A stretch of DNA of 29,518 nt from CAYFVR01 sp046541515 (GCA_046541515.1 JBKHDD010000041.1:1-29518); one strand, 5' to 3'; shown: positions 14,215 through 22,877, counted from the stretch's first letter. Numbers and translations are program-made. Notes: generated from the letters alone by a model not told the origin.

Positions 14215-15135
14215 CTAAAACCAGCTTTCCGGCACGTTGACCAGGTCCCCGGGCTTGAGTTGCAGGTCTGGTATTTCTCCCTCCCGCACCCGGTCCAGGT
14301 CAATGCGGATCACTTGTTGTTGGCCGTTCCCTTTTCGAATCACGCGGGTTCGGCCGGGAGCGGCATATCTGGCAAAGCCGCCGGCCGTCAGGATGGCGTT
14401 TAGAGAGGTCAGCCCGGGTTGATAGGCGTAGACCCCCGGATTTTGCACCTCCCCCTCCACGTAAATCTTATACTCCGCCACGTCCTGGGACTGTTCCAGC
14501 GAAACGTAGACCAGATCGCCGGGCTGGAGCGGGAGGTTCTGACTCATGTCCCCTTGATCCAGCAAGCGATCCAGATCCACGCGAATCTGCGCGTTGTCCT
14601 CCACCAGCTCCTCGACGGCGTCCTCCCCCCGGTCTTCGCCGTCCACGATTTTCCGGGCCGTTTCGACGCCGTCTCGCAAAATATAGGCCGTTTTTCCCCG
14701 ATTGGAAGCGGCGCCGCCGGCCTTGGCGATGAGCTTCATCAGGGTGGAACGGGATGTGGTTTCGTAAAGGCCGGGATTGTTGACCGCGCCGGCGATGTAA
14801 TAGCGCAGGCTGTGATATCCTTTGACCTGAACGTTGACTTCCGGATCAACGAAATAGTCCAGCGCCAACGGCTCGAAAATGCGGGTTTCCAGTTCCGTCG
14901 GCGCAAGGCCGGCCGCCTGGACCGGTCCGAGAAACGGCACATTGATGGTTCCGTCGTCGCTGACGGTCAGATCAAGCCCGACCTGCCGCTCCCCCCCGGC
15001 GAAAATGCTCAGGGCCAGAACATCCCGGGGGCCAATCTGGTAGGCGTCATCCTGCGCCATCGCGGATGTTCCCGCAAAAACCAAAAAAACCAGCGGAACC
15101 CAGGGTTGAATCCCGAAAAACGCGAAACTTTTCAT
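14215..15135 (-). CDS. Wza/GumB-like polysaccharide export protein with SLBB domains
   Basis: About 306 residues. A signal peptide (MKSFAFFGIQPWVPLVFLVFAGTSAMA) ends in AxA before QDDAYQIG; no lipobox Cys is present, unlike classical Wza lipoproteins. The Poly_export domain is YQIGPRDVLALSIFAGG...LTVSDDGTINVPFLGPV. Two SLBB-type units follow: YYIAGAVNNPGLYETT...LIAKAGGA and IYVEGEVQNPGVYAY...ILTAGGF, then LQLKPGDLVNVPESWF at the end. The protein forms the periplasmic to outer-membrane channel for the polymer. The frame opens at 15162, overlapping the barrel gene, but the signal peptide supports ATG 15135, 7 bases after that gene's stop. The missing C-terminal amphipathic Wza helix suggests that the neighbouring beta-barrel provides the pore (inference). 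Confidence 0.92.
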   Translation of the reverse strand: MKSFAFFGIQPWVPLVFLVFAGTSAMAQDDAYQIGPRDVLALSIFAGGERQVGLDLTVSDDGTINVPFLGPVQAAGLAPTELETRIFEPLALDYFVDPEVNVQVKGYHSLRYYIAGAVNNPGLYETTSRSTLMKLIAKAGGAASNRGKTAYILRDGVETARKIVDGEDRGEDAVEELVEDNAQIRVDLDRLLDQGDMSQNLPLQPGDLVYVSLEQSQDVAEYKIYVEGEVQNPGVYAYQPGLTSLNAILTAGGFARYAAPGRTRVIRKGNGQQQVIRIDLDRVREGEIPDLQLKPGDLVNVPESWF

Positions 15136-15142
15136 GGCTATT

Positions 15143-16438
15143 TTATCGACGTCCCAGATCATAGAATGCGTTTAACGCCAGTTGCACGTAGGCGCTGTCG
15201 AAGTCAAAATTTGGCAGGTTGGAATCGCGATTTTCATAGCCGCCGGTCAGGACCAGGTCCATCCACCGACGAATTTGATAGGCGATCGACGCGTTCACCT
15301 GGTAACGATCGTCCTCGCGATCCAATCGCTCCCCGTTTGCCAGAAGCACCGTTTGCTGGGGATAGTCCGCGTTCAAATACAGCCCCTCGATTTCAAACAG
15401 CAGTCGATCCCGAAACACGTGGCCGGCCGTCGCTTCAAACTGAAGCGCTTCGAAAAAATCGTCTCGAAGGCCGGAGTTGTTGAAATTCTGGCCAAAACCC
15501 AATCTGAGGTAGCTTCGGGGCCCCATGGGCGTATCGGCGGTGCGTCCGGAGAGTACGAATCGGTAGTTGAACGTATCCTCGCTGGAGCGATCGCCGGCGT
15601 CAAAATCGCGATTCTGATAGCCGGCCCCGGCCTCCAGTTCGATAAATTTCCCGCGGGTGTTAAAGGTCAACTCCCCCTGATGGGCGGCGTAATCGTTGTC
15701 TTCCACGTCGTAATCCCGTTGCCAATACTGATAGTTCAACCCTATGGCAGCGGTGGGGGACAAATCGTAATAACCTTCCCACATGCCGCGGTGGCCCACC
15801 GAATCCTGGTCGGTATCCCGCTTGTAATCCAGCACCAGGCTGGTGTAGGAAAGCGCCGCGGAAAACCGATCGTTTAACCGATAATGGACGCCGGGGGTGA
15901 AGCGGTTGAGGAAATACCGGTCGCGCCCCACCTCGTTGGTGAACCGATCCGCCTTGTTCTCCTCCCGCGTGACCAAAAGAGAATCTTCCAAACGAAACGT
16001 CAGCTTGGGCGTGGGCGAGGTCTCCATGTTCAAGGCCAAGGTGTGCCCGATAAAGTCGTCGTCGTCCGCGGCGCCTTCCGGGCCGCCGTCCTGGTCCTGG
16101 TATTCGTGGACATCCACCGAATACAAAAGGCTCACGATACTTTTCGCCGTCTCGTAATCCAGCTGGAGACCGGGCCGAATCAGGTAGGTGTAGACGGTGT
16201 GCTCGTTGTCGTTGGTCTGAAAAAAGTTGTCTTCATACCGTCCGGAAAGAGACAGGGTTGTTCCGACGCTCCATCGATTGCGTTCCGCCGCGCCGCGCCC
16301 GCCCTCCTCTACCCGCATGGGCCTCAGCCGTATGCTTTGCTGCCCAAAGGCGTCGCCGCCCGAAAGCGATAGAAGCCCCGCGAGGAAAAACCAGCAGAAT
16401 TTTCCAAACAATTTCCTGCAATTCCGAAATCCGATCAT
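15143..16438 (-). CDS. Outer-membrane beta-barrel protein (BBP2-like) of polysaccharide export
   Basis: A 431-residue secreted protein. The signal peptide contains FCWFFLAGLLSLSGGDAFG (about 14-32). The mature chain is rich in alternating aromatic and polar residues typical of beta-strands, for example SLSGRYEDNFFQTNDNE, HTLALNMETSPTPKLTFRLEDSLL and AIGLNYQYWQRDYDVEDND. It ends in YVQLALNAFYDLGRR. The opening GRYEDNFF after the signal peptide is the hallmark I associate with BBP2 (PF10082) barrels found with exosortase-type and related exopolysaccharide loci. The role is probably an outer-membrane pore or scaffold next to the Wza-like protein. The downstream gene begins 7 bases after the stop. 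Confidence 0.85.
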   Translation of the reverse strand: MIGFRNCRKLFGKFCWFFLAGLLSLSGGDAFGQQSIRLRPMRVEEGGRGAAERNRWSVGTTLSLSGRYEDNFFQTNDNEHTVYTYLIRPGLQLDYETAKSIVSLLYSVDVHEYQDQDGGPEGAADDDDFIGHTLALNMETSPTPKLTFRLEDSLLVTREENKADRFTNEVGRDRYFLNRFTPGVHYRLNDRFSAALSYTSLVLDYKRDTDQDSVGHRGMWEGYYDLSPTAAIGLNYQYWQRDYDVEDNDYAAHQGELTFNTRGKFIELEAGAGYQNRDFDAGDRSSEDTFNYRFVLSGRTADTPMGPRSYLRLGFGQNFNNSGLRDDFFEALQFEATAGHVFRDRLLFEIEGLYLNADYPQQTVLLANGERLDREDDRYQVNASIAYQIRRWMDLVLTGGYENRDSNLPNFDFDSAYVQLALNAFYDLGRR

Positions 16439-16482
16439 CGCAATGATTCCTTTTTTCCTGGCAAGACGCTTTCATCTGGGAT

Positions 16483-17391
16483 TCATATGGGGCTCGCGGG
16501 AGAGGTGTCGTCATTTCTTCCTCGGTTTCCCGGCGGGCCAAATTTGAAATCATTCCGGCCGATTTGTCGACGAGCGGCGGTTAACGCGGCCTTGACCGCA
16601 TCCGGCGCGTTGGGGCCAAAGGCCCGTTGGATCTGGTTCAAAGCGCCGGCAATGGTTTTCACGCGGATTCCGGGCGCATTGTGAACCCGGACGTTGGCCA
16701 ACCCTTTGGTGGCCTCCCGCAAATGGGTGGCGGCCTCCGCGACGTTTCCCAAGGCGGAAATGGCCGGGACGGCAAGGTCGGCGCGCTGCTCGCCCCCGGG
16801 GAACAGCGCCGCGCTTTCCGCCTGGGGGATCAGGCGATCAACCACGCCGAGAATCTGGTTGCCCAGGGCCGTATTCCGCTCCCGCCGGGCCTGGATCGCC
16901 GCGAAATTTATGGCTTCGCCAAGTTGATCGAGCCCCTCCGCAATGCCGGCGGCCAGATCGAGGTCTCCGTACTCCCGCGCGGCGACCAGAAGCTCGGCCA
17001 ACAAATCCAAACCGGCGTCCCCGGCGTCCGTCGCGTCCCCCGCCAATCCGGCGTTTTCATTGTCGGAGGCATGCCGGGCCCCCGCGCGGGCGGCTTGGAC
17101 CACGGACCGGGCGAGGTTCAGCGCATTTTGGAATTGTTGCCGGGTCGGTGGAGACGCGGCCCGCAAGACCGGAAGGGCCTGCCGGGCCGCGGTCCGGGCG
17201 TCCCGAAGCCCTTGGCGGATATCCGCTTCCGCTTCGGCCGCCACCCCGTTTTGGACCGTTGTCAGCGCCGAATCGGCCTGGCCCTCCAAATCGGAAATCG
17301 TCGCGGCGGTTCCGGTCTCGGGGGCGAAAAGCGTCCCCGCCAAAGTCAAAAATATCGCGGCGCGGAAAATCCGGCCAATGGAGAATTTCAT
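16483..17391 (-). CDS. Secreted helical protein of unknown function at the head of the export gene set
   Basis: About 302 residues. I do not recognise the family. The start ATG 17391 is chosen because GGGAGG lies about 9 bases upstream and a signal peptide follows at once (MKFSIGRIFRAAIFLTLAGTLF...GTAATI). The mature part is Ala/Arg-rich and helical (VAAEAEADIRQGLRDARTAARQALPVLRAA and similar), with a two-residue pattern of small and charged positions suggesting long helices or a coiled coil. It ends in a low-complexity Gly/Arg/Asn tail (FKFGPPGNRGRNDD). It lies 44 bases upstream of the barrel gene on the same strand, so it is likely the first gene of the export operon and perhaps a periplasmic factor. 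A function cannot be given. Confidence 0.75.
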   Translation of the reverse strand: MKFSIGRIFRAAIFLTLAGTLFAPETGTAATISDLEGQADSALTTVQNGVAAEAEADIRQGLRDARTAARQALPVLRAASPPTRQQFQNALNLARSVVQAARAGARHASDNENAGLAGDATDAGDAGLDLLAELLVAAREYGDLDLAAGIAEGLDQLGEAINFAAIQARRERNTALGNQILGVVDRLIPQAESAALFPGGEQRADLAVPAISALGNVAEAATHLREATKGLANVRVHNAPGIRVKTIAGALNQIQRAFGPNAPDAVKAALTAARRQIGRNDFKFGPPGNRGRNDDTSPASPI

Positions 17392-17686
17392 CCGAGCTTC
17401 CCTCCCGGGTGCGGTCCTTGGCAACGGCGCCGGAAAACGTTCGGACGCCGATTTTGGGTGTTTTTGCATTCCAACCTTCGGGGAATATTGTAAAGACTGT
17501 CCTCTCGTCTCACATTTCCGGAAACCCCGCAATGGGAACGCCGGGGTAATTTCGGGAAGGATTATCCTACCGAACCGTCCCATAAAAGCGAAAAAGAGCG
17601 GAGAAAAAGAGGCTTTTCGAACCAAAACATCTATTCGTCGATGGAACGGCCGAAGGGGGGGCGGCGAGCGCCCTTGACAGGAAAAA
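17392..17686. other. Upstream region of the polysaccharide export operon
   Basis: Should hold the operon promoter for minus-strand transcription. Candidate hexamers exist (GGATAAT near 17560 and TTTACA near 17490 on the minus strand), but none has a well-placed partner. ACCCCG and CGGGGT near 17525-17550 can pair. I do not call a promoter. Confidence 0.3.
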
Positions 17687-18223
17687 TCAGTCGGCCAGCA
17701 GCTCCCGAATTTCCCGGGACCACTCCATTTCTCCTTGCTTGGACAGATTGGCGGCCACGGCTTCCAGACAGGCCCGGACGATCGGCGTTCGGGCGCCCGG
17801 CGCGACCATCTGGCAGTCCAGACTTCGCAAGTCGGCGATCAATTGGTCCAACGCCTCGTAGGGAAGGCCCATTCGTCCCGCTTCCGGTTTGATGCGGTCG
17901 ACGATATCCGCGACGGCCGCCCGCCCCGCCGAATCCAGGCAAGGCTGATCTCCCAGGCGAACCGCCTTCTTTCCATGGACTCGTTCGGGCCGAACAACCT
18001 CAACGCCCGCTGCGGTGATTCCAATCCCGCCGGAAAGCGTTTTAAACGCCGCCAGGTCCTCCGTCATCAGTTCCTGGGCCACCTGTTCCGATTGCTCTCG
18101 GTCCATGCCTGCGGATTCGCCGATTTCATACATGGAAACCTGGATTTCGGGATCGCCGTCCGTCGCCGCGAAAAGTGCCTCCAAAAATTGCCGCCCCGGG
18201 TCCGCCGCGTCCTTCGCTCCCAT
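17687..18223 (-). CDS. Small winged-helix-like protein of unknown function
   Basis: A 178-residue soluble protein with a good Shine-Dalgarno (GAGAGGTGAT) before ATG 18223. The N-terminal 80 residues read like a winged helix: FLEALFAATDGDPEIQVSMYEIGESAGMDREQSEQVAQELMTEDLAAFKTLSGGIGITAAGVEVVRP, i.e. helix, helix-turn-helix and a beta-wing GGIGIT. Residues 95-178 are a helical domain (RAAVADIVDRIKPEAGRMGLPYEALDQLIADL ... EWSREIRELLAD). DNA binding is plausible but not shown. It is upstream of, and on the same strand as, the export operon, with about 300 bases between, so it could regulate it; that is conjecture. Confidence 0.7.
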   Translation of the reverse strand: MGAKDAADPGRQFLEALFAATDGDPEIQVSMYEIGESAGMDREQSEQVAQELMTEDLAAFKTLSGGIGITAAGVEVVRPERVHGKKAVRLGDQPCLDSAGRAAVADIVDRIKPEAGRMGLPYEALDQLIADLRSLDCQMVAPGARTPIVRACLEAVAANLSKQGEMEWSREIRELLAD

Positions 18224-18443
18224 TTCATCACCTCTCTTGGTTCTCGGATATCTCCGAAAAAATAGAAAAACAAATCAAACCGCCAAATAATTTAAACCAT
18301 TGGGGAAGGCCCGCGCCCGAGGACGCGAATCCGGGGATCGGCAAGTTGCGTGGCCGCCTCCCCTTCCGGCCGCCCACCCCGCTCCGACGGACGAAACGAG
18401 ACGATACGGGCAATATGCCGCTCATTTTGGCAAAAATTTGGGC

Positions 18444-18462
18444 GGGCGTATCGCGTACGCCC
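18444..18462. repeat. Palindromic repeat GGGCGTA-TCGCG-TACGCCC
   Basis: A 7-bp perfect stem with a 5-base loop. It resembles the GGGCGTATGC-type intergenic palindromes that are common in many bacterial genomes; only one copy is in this window. Confidence 0.5.
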
Positions 18463-18522
18463 CTCCAAACAATCCGGCACGGTTGTCCGCTTGAAATCCC
18501 GAATGGAGAGGCGGGATCGATC

Positions 18523-18540
18523 CCCGGCGATCACGCCGGG
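18523..18540. repeat. Hairpin CCCGGCG-ATCA-CGCCGGG
   Basis: A perfect 7-bp stem and 4-base loop with no T-run after it on either strand, so a structured repeat is more likely than a terminator. Confidence 0.45.
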
Positions 18541-18813
18541 CATGACAGAGCAAAATTCATTCTAAAACATCGGAAAGAAAAGGTCCCCCAGATGGCGACG
18601 GGTTCATAGCTATCGTTTTTTCTCCGAAATTCCAAGAACGAACGATCACTTTTTGGGAAAAAACGAAAATCGATCCAATCAAAAAAACAAATCATAAGAA
18701 ACCTTTCCATCTCCACCAACGGGAGAGGAATCGGCCCCTTCGGGCCGACATTCCCTTCTTCCCCCAATCCTCCGTTGCCTTCCGACCGGAATTTTTCTAT
18801 GGTGTCCCGGCCG

Positions 18814-18820
18814 AAAGGAG
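18814..18820 (+). promoter_or_regulatory. Ribosome binding site that supports a TTG start
   Basis: AAAGGAG, 6 bases before TTG at 18827. No ATG or GTG at a better distance lies in the same frame. Confidence 0.65.
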
Positions 18821-18826
18821 CGCGAT

Positions 18827-20299
18827 TTGTCATTGAAAAATCTGGAACCATTGCCGGAAGCTTCAGCGGAAGCGGGGTCGGATCCAAAAAACGAGGCGTT
18901 GTCGGACAAGTGGTGGACCTTTCTCGCCGTGGCGGTGGGCGTGTTCATGTCCACCCTGGACGGCAGCATCGTCAACATCGCCCTGCCCAGCATCATGGCG
19001 GACCTGGCAGCCCCCATGGCGGTGGTGGAATGGGTGATGGTGATCTATCTGCTCGTCATCTCCTCTCTGCTGCTCAGCTTCGGTCGACTCAGCGACATTC
19101 GGGGGCGACGCTGGGTGTACACCCGAGGCCTTTTGGTTTTTTCCGCCGGTTCCCTGGCCTGCGGCATGGCCGAAACGGCGGGTTGGCTCGTCGCCTCCCG
19201 GGCCTTGCAGGGGCTGGGCGCGGCCATGATCATGGCCTGCACCCAGGCCATCGTCGTCGAAACCTTCCCGCGACAAGAACGGGGACGCGCCCTGGGCATG
19301 GTGGGCGCGGTGGTGGCCTCGGGCCTGACGTTGGGGCCGGCCTTGGGCGGGTGGCTCATCCACCATTTTTCCTGGTCGGCGATCTTTTACATCAACGTGC
19401 CCATCGGGCTGGCGACCGCCGTCGCCGCCGACCGGCTGCTCAAGGGGACCTCGTCGGATATGCCGCGCCGGGAGCCTTTTGATTTTTTCGGGGCGGCGCT
19501 GCTGGCCGCGTCGGTCGCCGCCATCGTCTTCGTCATCACCCACGGCCGGGAATGGGGCTGGACCCATCCGGCGGTCCTGGGCCTGACGGCGCTCTGGCTG
19601 GTGACGGGCCTGGGCCTCTTTGGCCAGGAAGTCGGCTGCGAGCATCCGATTCTCTCCCCCGCCCTACTCCGCGTTCGGCTGTTCAGTCTGCCGATTCTTT
19701 CACTGTTGGTGATTTTCGGAGCCCTGTTTTCCGTTGTTTTCCTCATGCCGTTTTACCTGATCCACCCGGTGGGCCTGCCGGTGAAGACGGCCGGGATGAT
19801 CATGGTGACGCCGTTCGTCTTCCTGTTTCTGGTCGCCCCGGTCTCCGGCGCCATTTCGGACCGGATCGGCTCTCGGCTGTTGTGCACGTTGGGCATGGTC
19901 TGCATGGCCGCTTCCCTGTTCACCTTGGCCCGGCTCACGGCGGACGCGCCCCTTTTGGCCGTGCTCTGGCGGCTGGCCCTGGCGGGAATCGGCACCGCCG
20001 TCTTCATGGCGCCCAACAACGCGGCTGCCATGAGCGCGGTTCCCGTTCGACACATGGGCGTGGCCGCCGGAACCGTGGCCATGGTGCGAAACCTGGGCAT
20101 GGTGCTGGGCATCGCCCTGGCGGCCTCCGTCTTTAACGCCGTGTTCGCCAACCTCACCGGCGGAATGGATCTCAAAGTCTATCGCCCCGAACTTCAACCG
20201 GCGTTCATGACCGCGTTTGGGGCCGCCATGACCGCGGGCGGCGTTCTGGCCGGGTTCGGAGTGCTGATCACCTATTTTCGCGGTCCGGAGAAACGATGA
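18827..20299 (+). CDS. MFS transporter, DHA2 (EmrB/QacA-like) family
   Basis: A 490-residue inner-membrane protein starting at TTG after a strong Shine-Dalgarno. A polar lead of about 28 residues is followed by membrane segments. The first carries FLAVAVGVFMSTLDGSIVNIALPSI, the DHA2 motif D1. Then come GRLSDIRGRRWVYTRG (motif A) and ASGLTLGPALGGWLIHH (motif C, GxxxGPxxGG, typical of antiporters) followed by FYINVPIGL. The length fits the 14-helix DHA2 group. It should export a small molecule against protons; no substrate can be read from the sequence. It overlaps the next gene by ATGA, so the two are translationally coupled. Confidence 0.93.
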   Translation: MSLKNLEPLPEASAEAGSDPKNEALSDKWWTFLAVAVGVFMSTLDGSIVNIALPSIMADLAAPMAVVEWVMVIYLLVISSLLLSFGRLSDIRGRRWVYTRGLLVFSAGSLACGMAETAGWLVASRALQGLGAAMIMACTQAIVVETFPRQERGRALGMVGAVVASGLTLGPALGGWLIHHFSWSAIFYINVPIGLATAVAADRLLKGTSSDMPRREPFDFFGAALLAASVAAIVFVITHGREWGWTHPAVLGLTALWLVTGLGLFGQEVGCEHPILSPALLRVRLFSLPILSLLVIFGALFSVVFLMPFYLIHPVGLPVKTAGMIMVTPFVFLFLVAPVSGAISDRIGSRLLCTLGMVCMAASLFTLARLTADAPLLAVLWRLALAGIGTAVFMAPNNAAAMSAVPVRHMGVAAGTVAMVRNLGMVLGIALAASVFNAVFANLTGGMDLKVYRPELQPAFMTAFGAAMTAGGVLAGFGVLITYFRGPEKR

Positions 20300-21915
20300 C
20301 CCACACCCGAATCGACGCCGTACTGTTTGATTTCGACGGAACCCTGACCCGGCCCGGCGCCCTGGACTTCGGCCGGATGCGCCGGAAGCTAGGCTGTCCC
20401 GACGGTCAACCCGTTCTGGAGTTCATCGCGGAAATGGCCGGCGACGACGATCGAGACCGGGCCATGGAGGCGCTGGCCGAGTTCGAGCGAGAGGCCGCGG
20501 CCGAATCCGCGCCCAACGCGGGCGCCGAGGCGGCGATGAAATTTGCGCGGGACCGGGGACTCCGGCTGGGCATTCTCACGCGAAATCGGCGGGACGCGGT
20601 GGAACGGGCCCTGGAGAACTTTCCGTCGTTTTCTCCGGAGGATTTCGCCGCGATCATCACCCGGGAGGACCCGGCCGCGCCCAAGCCGAGTCCGGAGGGC
20701 GTCCGGCTGGCGGCCGAGCGGATGGGCGTGCCGCCCGAACGGGTCATGGTGGTGGGCGATTTCGATTTCGACGTGGCGGCGGCCCACGCCGCGGGGGCGC
20801 CGGCGGTTTTCCTGACCAACGGCGGGTCGAAGGCCGTCCCGCCGGACGCGGACCACGTGGTCCATTCGCTCTCGGAACTGCCGGCCGTGCTTCGCCAGTA
20901 CATCCCGTTGCCCGGCGGAAAGTTTCCCAACGATTTGCTGGGCCGATTCCTGGACGGCGCGGGGCGAGCCGATCCGGCGTTGCTGATCCATCCCCGGGTG
21001 GGCGAGGACACGGCGGCGGTGGACATTTCCGGCGAGGAGGTGCTGGTCCTCAAATCCGACCCCATCACCTTCGCCACCGACGCCATCAGCCAGTACGCCG
21101 TGCTGGTCAACGCCAACGACGTGGTCACCGCCGGGGCGGTTCCCCGCTGGTTTTTGACCACCTTCATGTTTCCCGTGGGAACCACCCCGGCGGAGGTGAC
21201 CGCCACCCTGGCCGAAATGGCCGACGTTTGCCGGAAATGGAACATCACCCTCTGCGGCGGTCACACCGAGATCACCGACGCGGTCAATCGACCGGTGGTC
21301 ACCGGAACCCTGGCGGGAACCGTGTCTCGATCCAAACTGATCGACAAGCGAAACATGAAGGCCGGCGACCGGGTGCTGGTCACCAAGGGCGTGTCGGTGG
21401 AGGGCACCAGCATCATCGCCCGGGAAATGGAGGGGCGACTGCTGGAAAAGGGAATGGAACCGGCGGAGATCGAGCGGTGCAAGAATTTTCTCTCTCGCAT
21501 CAGCGTGATGGAAGAGGCGCGGATCGCGGCGGGGATCGAGGGCGTCAGCGCCCTTCACGACGTGACCGAGGGCGGCATCGCCACGGCCCTGGAGGAGCTG
21601 AGCATCGCCGGGGGCCATCGCCTCCGAATCCACGCGGAGAACATCCCCATGTTCCCGGAAACCCGCTCGGTCTGCGAAGCCCTGGAGATTCACCCTCTGG
21701 GCCTCATCGGCTCGGGCAGCCTGTTGATCTGCTGTCGGGAGGAATCCACCGGCGACCTGATCCGGGCCGTATTCGCCGCCGGCGTCGAGATCACCGTCAT
21801 CGGCCACGTCATGGCGCCGGGCGAGGGGATCGCGTCGTCAATTTACGGCGAACCGGCGGAGTGGCCCAAATTCGAGGTGGACGAGATCGCGCGGTTGTTC
21901 GGGGAGGGGGGATAA
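20296..21915 (+). CDS. Fusion protein: HAD-IA phosphatase plus PurM/AIR-synthase-related domain
   Basis: A 539-residue two-domain protein. Residues 7-200 are a HAD hydrolase: FDFDGTLT (motif I, D12 and D14), GILTRNRR (motif II), APKPSPEG (Lys 130) and VMVVGDFDFDVAAA (motif IV). Residues 206-539 resemble the AIR-synthase/HypE/SelD superfamily: GKFPNDLL, IHPRVGEDTAAVDI, LKSDPITFATD, NANDVVTAGAVPRWF, LCGGHTEITDAV, LVTKGVSVEGTSI, HDVTEGGIATALEEL and LIGSGSLLICC. The HypE C-terminal PRICxx tail is absent, so it is not HypE. The second domain probably binds ATP and phosphorylates or activates a small molecule whose phosphate the HAD part may remove; this is inference. It is coupled by ATGA to the exporter. 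Confidence 0.88.
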   Translation: MTHTRIDAVLFDFDGTLTRPGALDFGRMRRKLGCPDGQPVLEFIAEMAGDDDRDRAMEALAEFEREAAAESAPNAGAEAAMKFARDRGLRLGILTRNRRDAVERALENFPSFSPEDFAAIITREDPAAPKPSPEGVRLAAERMGVPPERVMVVGDFDFDVAAAHAAGAPAVFLTNGGSKAVPPDADHVVHSLSELPAVLRQYIPLPGGKFPNDLLGRFLDGAGRADPALLIHPRVGEDTAAVDISGEEVLVLKSDPITFATDAISQYAVLVNANDVVTAGAVPRWFLTTFMFPVGTTPAEVTATLAEMADVCRKWNITLCGGHTEITDAVNRPVVTGTLAGTVSRSKLIDKRNMKAGDRVLVTKGVSVEGTSIIAREMEGRLLEKGMEPAEIERCKNFLSRISVMEEARIAAGIEGVSALHDVTEGGIATALEELSIAGGHRLRIHAENIPMFPETRSVCEALEIHPLGLIGSGSLLICCREESTGDLIRAVFAAGVEITVIGHVMAPGEGIASSIYGEPAEWPKFEVDEIARLFGEGG

Positions 21916-21995
21916 GCCGGATTATCGCGCCGCAGGGATCGCCGAACTGTCGGCCAAATTGCGAAAACTCAACCGCGAAAGATGTCCGGACGCAA

Positions 21996-22877
21996 TCAGC
22001 TCCATTTCGCCTCCTTGGACAAATCCCCTTCCAAGGTCGCCAACATGGCCCTCAGCTCTCCCGAATCAAGGTCGTTCAGGGATTCGTTCGGCGTTCGGGG
22101 ACGCTTGAGGAGCCGCTGGATCAGCTGAATCTGGCCGATGAGCTGCCCTTTTTCCATCCCTTTTTCCATCCCTTTTTCCATCCCTTTTTCCAACCCCTTC
22201 TCCAACCCCTTTTCCATTCCCTGGTCCATGCCTTGCTGAATCAATTGCTTTCCGGCGACCGTTTCCTCAAGGGGAGTCAATTCTATCATTTTTCGAATCT
22301 CCTCCAGCGTAAATGTCTTGAACCGCTGTAAAATGGCGTATTCCAGCAGTTCGTTCAGGGTCTTTCGCCGGCTCTCCGGCAGGCCCATGGCATCGATTCC
22401 AGATTTCCACTCGCCAACCGCTTTCGGAAGTTCCGCTTGGCTCCGGAGCGTCAGCGGCTTCAAAACCACCAGCGGAGTCGCGTTGTCCTCGATCTTTTCC
22501 AGGCATTCCATCAGGTCGCGTCGCAACAGACGATGGGGCGGCGCGGGAACCAGCGGAGGATTTCCGGGGTCGAGGGAACTATCGACGAACAGAATGATGG
22601 CCGCGAAGGGGCGGCCGCTTTTCCGCTGTTCATGGAACGCGCAAATTTCCCGGAACAGCCGCCAATAAATATTATTGTCCCGGTACCCCTGAATTTCAAG
22701 GAAAATATCGGGACCGGCGTCGTTGGCGTTTTTGAAATAGCCGTCGAATCGCTTTTCGGTACTTTTTACCGTGATACTCTCGAAGCGATACGGCCCCGGG
22801 GCTTCCAGCCGGACAAGCTCCAGAAGGCTTTCCGGGCTGAAGCGGAACAGTTCGTAGAACAACTCGTCGGTTTTCAT
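21996..22877 (-). CDS. DUF2887 / Rpn-like PD-(D/E)XK family protein
   Basis: A 293-residue cytoplasmic protein. The N-terminal part MKTDELFYELFRFSPESLLELV, the DGYF of KSTEKRFDGYF and the DIFLEIQGYRDNNIYWRLFREI segment match DUF2887, a PD-(D/E)XK nuclease-fold family related to recombination-promoting Rpn/YhgA proteins (D45, ExQ). The usual catalytic Lys is replaced by Gln in LEIQ, as is common in this family. The C-terminal third is helical and contains a GMEKG-type repeat (about residues 215-243) encoded by 12-bp DNA repeats. Such genes are often multicopy and mobile in character. It converges with the HAD/PurM gene with 80 bases between. Confidence 0.85.
   Translation of the reverse strand: MKTDELFYELFRFSPESLLELVRLEAPGPYRFESITVKSTEKRFDGYFKNANDAGPDIFLEIQGYRDNNIYWRLFREICAFHEQRKSGRPFAAIILFVDSSLDPGNPPLVPAPPHRLLRRDLMECLEKIEDNATPLVVLKPLTLRSQAELPKAVGEWKSGIDAMGLPESRRKTLNELLEYAILQRFKTFTLEEIRKMIELTPLEETVAGKQLIQQGMDQGMEKGLEKGLEKGMEKGMEKGMEKGQLIGQIQLIQRLLKRPRTPNESLNDLDSGELRAMLATLEGDLSKEAKWS
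22149..22232 (-). repeat. 12-bp in-frame tandem repeat in the DUF2887 gene
   Basis: Four units of TTTTTCCATCCC (last with one change) at 22149-22196, followed by decayed units, encode (M/L)EKG four-residue repeats. Gain or loss of units keeps the frame. Confidence 0.85.

Larger units (their letters stand above)
18224..18826. other. Divergent intergenic region with repeat-like hairpins
   Basis: Lies between the minus-strand winged-helix gene and the plus-strand transporter, so it should carry two promoters; none is clear. It holds two perfect hairpins (18444-18462 and 18523-18540) within a stretch that looks like a composite dispersed repeat. An AT-rich patch at 18600-18700 could serve promoter function. 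No convincing gene. Confidence 0.45.

Noticed and set aside
18292..18543. Small minus-strand ORF of 83 codons in the divergent region
   Set aside because: It covers the hairpin-bearing repeat block, lacks a Shine-Dalgarno and has Arg-rich composition typical of non-coding GC-rich DNA.
18224..18826. Strong divergent promoters
   Set aside because: Expected from gene orientation, but no convincing -35/-10 pairs could be identified by eye.
22149..22196. Possible CRISPR-like or regulatory repeat
   Set aside because: 12-bp units without spacers, in frame within the DUF2887 gene.
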